DNA of 7,840 bases, from positions 1 to 7,840 of the forward strand of contig CAZIOW010000039.1 of the NCBI GenBank assembly GCA_964541025.1, read 5' to 3'. This DNA is from JAGDXO01 sp964541025 (GTDB taxonomy: Archaea > Thermoplasmatota > Thermoplasmata > Thermoplasmatales > GCA-001856825). The position numbers were made by a program, and so were the translations under genes. The notes under the pieces were generated by a model, which was not told the DNA's origin, searched no databases, and worked only from the letters and a program-made list of their open reading frames with translations. Positions 5,547-7,840 of the stretch are shown here, piece after piece (within the stretch, counting starts at the first letter, position 1; each line of letters starts with the position of its first letter).

Positions 5547-5687
5547 ATGGCAATAGATGTAGTATGTGGAATGAAAGTGAAGGAGAGCACTGACCTGAAG
5601 AGTGAGTTCCAGGGAAAGATCTTCTACTTCTGCAGCAGCCACTGCAAATCAGAATTCGACAAAAACCCTCTGAAATACAGCAGATAA
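5547..5687 (+). CDS. 46-aa YHS/TRASH-domain protein, CopM-like, copy 2
   Basis: Same protein as at 2600-2740, with Cys7, Cys29 and Cys33. Here it keeps what is probably the ancestral arrangement: the complete ATPase starts 11 bp after its stop and has its own GGAG ribosome binding site (5688-5691). The domain has the same cysteine spacing as the ATPase N-terminus, so the two could exchange Cu(I) directly, a free chaperone copy handing over to a fused one. That transfer is inference from archaeal CopM-CopA pairs. Confidence 0.87.
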   Translation: MAIDVVCGMKVKESTDLKSEFQGKIFYFCSSHCKSEFDKNPLKYSR

Positions 5688-5698
5688 GGAGAATGTAA

Positions 5699-7789
5699 AT
5701 GCCAACTGATCCCGTATGTGGAATGTTTGTACCGGAGGATACTGATCTGATATCTGTAGTCGACGGTCAAACATACTATTTTTGTTCTAAAACCTGCCAA
5801 CAGAAGTTTAATTCACCAGAAAAGGAAAAGACGCTCCTGAAAAGGCGTCTTTATGTGGCATGGGGTCTGGCGATACCAATCATAATCATAAACTACCTGG
5901 TTCCGGGGAGCCTTTTTCTCGGACAGACATACAAGGATATTGCCCTCTTTATGCTGACTCTCCCGGTTCAGTTTTACTCTGGATATGGATTCTACGAAGG
6001 AGCATATCATGCCATAAGGAGCAGATCCGGAAACATGGACCTCCTTATCTCAATAGGAACACTTACTGCATTCATATTCTCCAGCTATGTTACTTTTTTC
6101 CCAAGCAAGATACCGGGCGCAGGCGTCTACTTTGACGCGTCTGCATTCATAATAACGCTCATACTCACGGGCAACTTCATTGAGAACCTTACAAAAATTC
6201 GTGCCAACAAGGCTGCCAGTAAACTTCTAGAGCTTATCCCAAATGTTTCTCATGTGATCACAAAAGATGGAAAGGAAGTTGACACACCAACAGACGAACT
6301 CAGAGAAGGTGATGTTATACTTATAAGGCCGGGTGAATCTATTCCGGCAGATGGGATTGTCATCGACGGTTCAGCTGAAGTTGATGAATCCATGCTCACC
6401 GGTGAGCAGGAACCGGTATTGAAAAATAAAGGCGATACCGTTTCATCCGGCACTTCCAACCTTAATGGCGTCCTTAAGATCAGTGTTACAAGAACTGGAA
6501 AGAACAGCACCGTTGGCCAGATATATGAACTGATCCAGAGGGCAATTTCAGGAAGGATAAAAGTACAGAAAATTGCCGATGTATTTTCAGCGGTATTTGT
6601 TCCAGTGGTAATCACTGTAGCCCTGGCTTCGGGACTCTTCTGGTATTTCTACCTCAACAGCACAGGTTCTGCCCTCCCCTTGGAAATTGCTATCCTGGCG
6701 TTTGTTTCGGTTATAGTCATAGCCTGCCCTTGCGCCATCGGCCTTGCTGGTCCAATTACCCTGTTAATATCCTCCAACATTGCATCTGAAAACGGGATAA
6801 TTATAAAAAATTCAAGTGCTCTAGATAGATTGACGAGGATAAATTTGGTTGTATTTGATAAAACTGGGACCCTTACCATAGGCTCTCCTAGCATCACCAA
6901 AATTTTACCTGAAAAAAATTTTACTAAGGACGATGTGTTGAGAATATCGGGATCTCTTGAAAAGTTTTCAAATCATCCGATTGGCAAAGCAATAGTCCAT
7001 GAGGCTCTTGAAGCTGGCATAACATTGAACGAAGTGCAAAAATTCATGGAGGTCCCAGGTAAGGGCGTAACGGGAATTCTTGATGGAAAAGAGATTAAGG
7101 TTATAAGAGGAGACGGTAATACAGGCTCTGAGGTATCTGTTTTTATTGAAAACATTAAGGTCGGCACTATTATTCTTGAATATAAAATAAGAGATACAGC
7201 CAAGATCACCATTAATGAATTGAAGAATATGGGAATCAAGACTGTCTTAGTCACAGGAGACTCCGAATTAGAGGCAGAGAAGGTTGCCTCGGAACTCGGG
7301 ATAGATAATTTCCACGGAGAGACTCTTCCCGAAGATAAATCAGAGATAGTAAAGGAATATCAGAGGCAAGGATATTTTGTAATGTTCGTAGGTGATGGAA
7401 TAAATGACGCAGCGGCACTTGAAACAGCTGACGTTGGAATAGCAATGGGTTCGGGTACGGATATAGCAAAGGAAAGCGGGGATATTATACTCATAAATGA
7501 TGATCTTAGAAAACTCTTATTAATATTGACCATAGGGAAAGCTAGTATCAAAAAGATTAAAGAGAACATTGCTTGGGCAGTTGGATATAATGCAGTCCTA
7601 ATTCCCATCGCCGGGGGGATATTAGTCCCAATTTTTGGGTTGTGGATATTTTCTATCCTTCCAATACTTGCTGCTTTTGCCATGGGAATGAGTTCATCAT
7701 CCGTTGTAATAAATTCATTACTTCTTAGAGGAAGAATCATGAAGGACTGGAGTCATAAATACCCTAACTTTATTCAAGCAGCGGCTTAA
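5699..7789 (+). CDS. copA: P1B-1-type copper-exporting P-type ATPase with N-terminal YHS domain
   Basis: This membrane pump couples ATP hydrolysis to export of Cu(I), possibly Ag(I), from the cytosol. It has 696 residues, within the normal range for the family. Residues 4-37 form a YHS/TRASH domain (Cys7, Cys29, Cys33) where many CopA proteins have an HMA domain. Four helices follow (about 51-164), then the actuator domain with TGE at 234-236 and helices 5 and 6 with the CPC metal site at 343-345. The catalytic DKTGTLT is at 387-393 (phosphorylated Asp387), His426-Pro427 marks the nucleotide domain, and GDGIND is at 565-570. Helix 7 has Tyr630-Asn631 and helix 8 has Met664-Ser665. The CPC, YN and MS set is the P1B-1 signature and argues against Zn/Cd (P1B-2) or CPH-type CopB pumps. 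The start is fixed by GGAG 7 nt upstream. The first 12 codons lie in the duplicated unit. G+C falls sharply after about base 6780. Confidence 0.95.
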   Translation: MPTDPVCGMFVPEDTDLISVVDGQTYYFCSKTCQQKFNSPEKEKTLLKRRLYVAWGLAIPIIIINYLVPGSLFLGQTYKDIALFMLTLPVQFYSGYGFYEGAYHAIRSRSGNMDLLISIGTLTAFIFSSYVTFFPSKIPGAGVYFDASAFIITLILTGNFIENLTKIRANKAASKLLELIPNVSHVITKDGKEVDTPTDELREGDVILIRPGESIPADGIVIDGSAEVDESMLTGEQEPVLKNKGDTVSSGTSNLNGVLKISVTRTGKNSTVGQIYELIQRAISGRIKVQKIADVFSAVFVPVVITVALASGLFWYFYLNSTGSALPLEIAILAFVSVIVIACPCAIGLAGPITLLISSNIASENGIIIKNSSALDRLTRINLVVFDKTGTLTIGSPSITKILPEKNFTKDDVLRISGSLEKFSNHPIGKAIVHEALEAGITLNEVQKFMEVPGKGVTGILDGKEIKVIRGDGNTGSEVSVFIENIKVGTIILEYKIRDTAKITINELKNMGIKTVLVTGDSELEAEKVASELGIDNFHGETLPEDKSEIVKEYQRQGYFVMFVGDGINDAAALETADVGIAMGSGTDIAKESGDIILINDDLRKLLLILTIGKASIKKIKENIAWAVGYNAVLIPIAGGILVPIFGLWIFSILPILAAFAMGMSSSSVVINSLLLRGRIMKDWSHKYPNFIQAAA

Positions 7790-7792
7790 TTC

Positions 7793-7798
7793 TTTTTT
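7793..7798 (+). terminator. T-run terminator candidate after the ATPase
   Basis: A T6 run begins 4 bp after the ATPase stop with no hairpin, consistent with archaeal T-run termination. The remaining 42 bp to the window end show no feature. Confidence 0.5.
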
Positions 7799-7840
7799 CA
7801 CTTGACATTGTATTCAAAGTTAAAAAGAGTCATTCCTGCT

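Larger units (their letters stand above)
2789..5735. repeat. Tandem duplication, unit copy 2 (2947 bp, complete)
   Basis: This is the full unit. It starts in the 3' part of a SHOCT-domain reading frame and ends after codon 12 of the copper ATPase. Its first 159 bp (2789-2947) have no counterpart inside the window, because copy 1 is cut by the window edge. The absence of any difference, including in non-coding DNA and pseudogenes, implies a very recent event, ongoing gene conversion, or an assembly artefact. Confidence 0.95.

Noticed and set aside
1..5735. Composite transposon, integrated plasmid or CRISPR explanation for the repeat
   Set aside because: There is no transposase, integrase, replication gene, attachment site or short spaced repeats; the unit is one long direct repeat with housekeeping-type genes.
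5860..7740. Several other-frame ORFs inside the ATPase gene
   Set aside because: All lie within the continuous, motif-complete ATPase frame and show no domain of their own.

Overview
The window most likely comes from an acidophilic, metal-resistant archaeon of the Thermoplasmatales type. The evidence is a rusticyanin-like blue copper protein, a copper-export cluster built on TRASH/YHS metal-binding domains (the copT-copM-copA layout known from archaea), heavy use of ATA/AGA/AGG codons, and TATA-like boxes about 25 bp upstream of start codons that fit leaderless transcripts. The lineage is an inference; no rRNA or other marker is present.

The dominant structure is a tandem duplication with a period of 2947 bp. 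Bases 1-2788 are repeated base for base, as far as a line-by-line reading shows, at 2948-5735. The window opens about 158 bp inside the first unit. The junction is at 2788/2789, and unique sequence resumes at 5736. Each unit carries, left to right: the 3' end of a SHOCT-domain gene (visible only at the internal junction), a membrane-anchored rusticyanin-like cupredoxin (+), a non-coding gap, a leftward block (a DUF302 gene with an in-frame stop, a 55-aa Cys/His-rich protein, a 112-aa unknown protein, and a decayed HTH-TRASH copper regulator), and a divergent 46-aa YHS/TRASH protein resembling CopM (+). The unit ends with the first 12 codons of the P-type ATPase.

The second unit runs into the complete ATPase gene (5699-7789). 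This is a P1B-1 copper exporter with an N-terminal YHS domain in place of the usual HMA domain. At the internal junction the first 12 ATPase codons are fused in frame to the SHOCT tail, giving a 40-codon chimeric ORF. The result is a new tight rightward series: YHS protein, chimera, cupredoxin. It appears to place one cupredoxin copy behind the promoter and first gene of the copper-export operon, while the second unit keeps an intact YHS-ATPase operon.

The probable biology is periplasmic or surface copper electron transfer (cupredoxin) next to cytosolic copper handling (YHS protein) and export (ATPase). The cognate regulator is broken by several frameshifts and a stop, identically in both copies, so the decay predates the duplication. 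The main caveat is that a perfect 2.9-kb repeat could also be an assembly error. Reads spanning the 2788/2789 junction would settle that.
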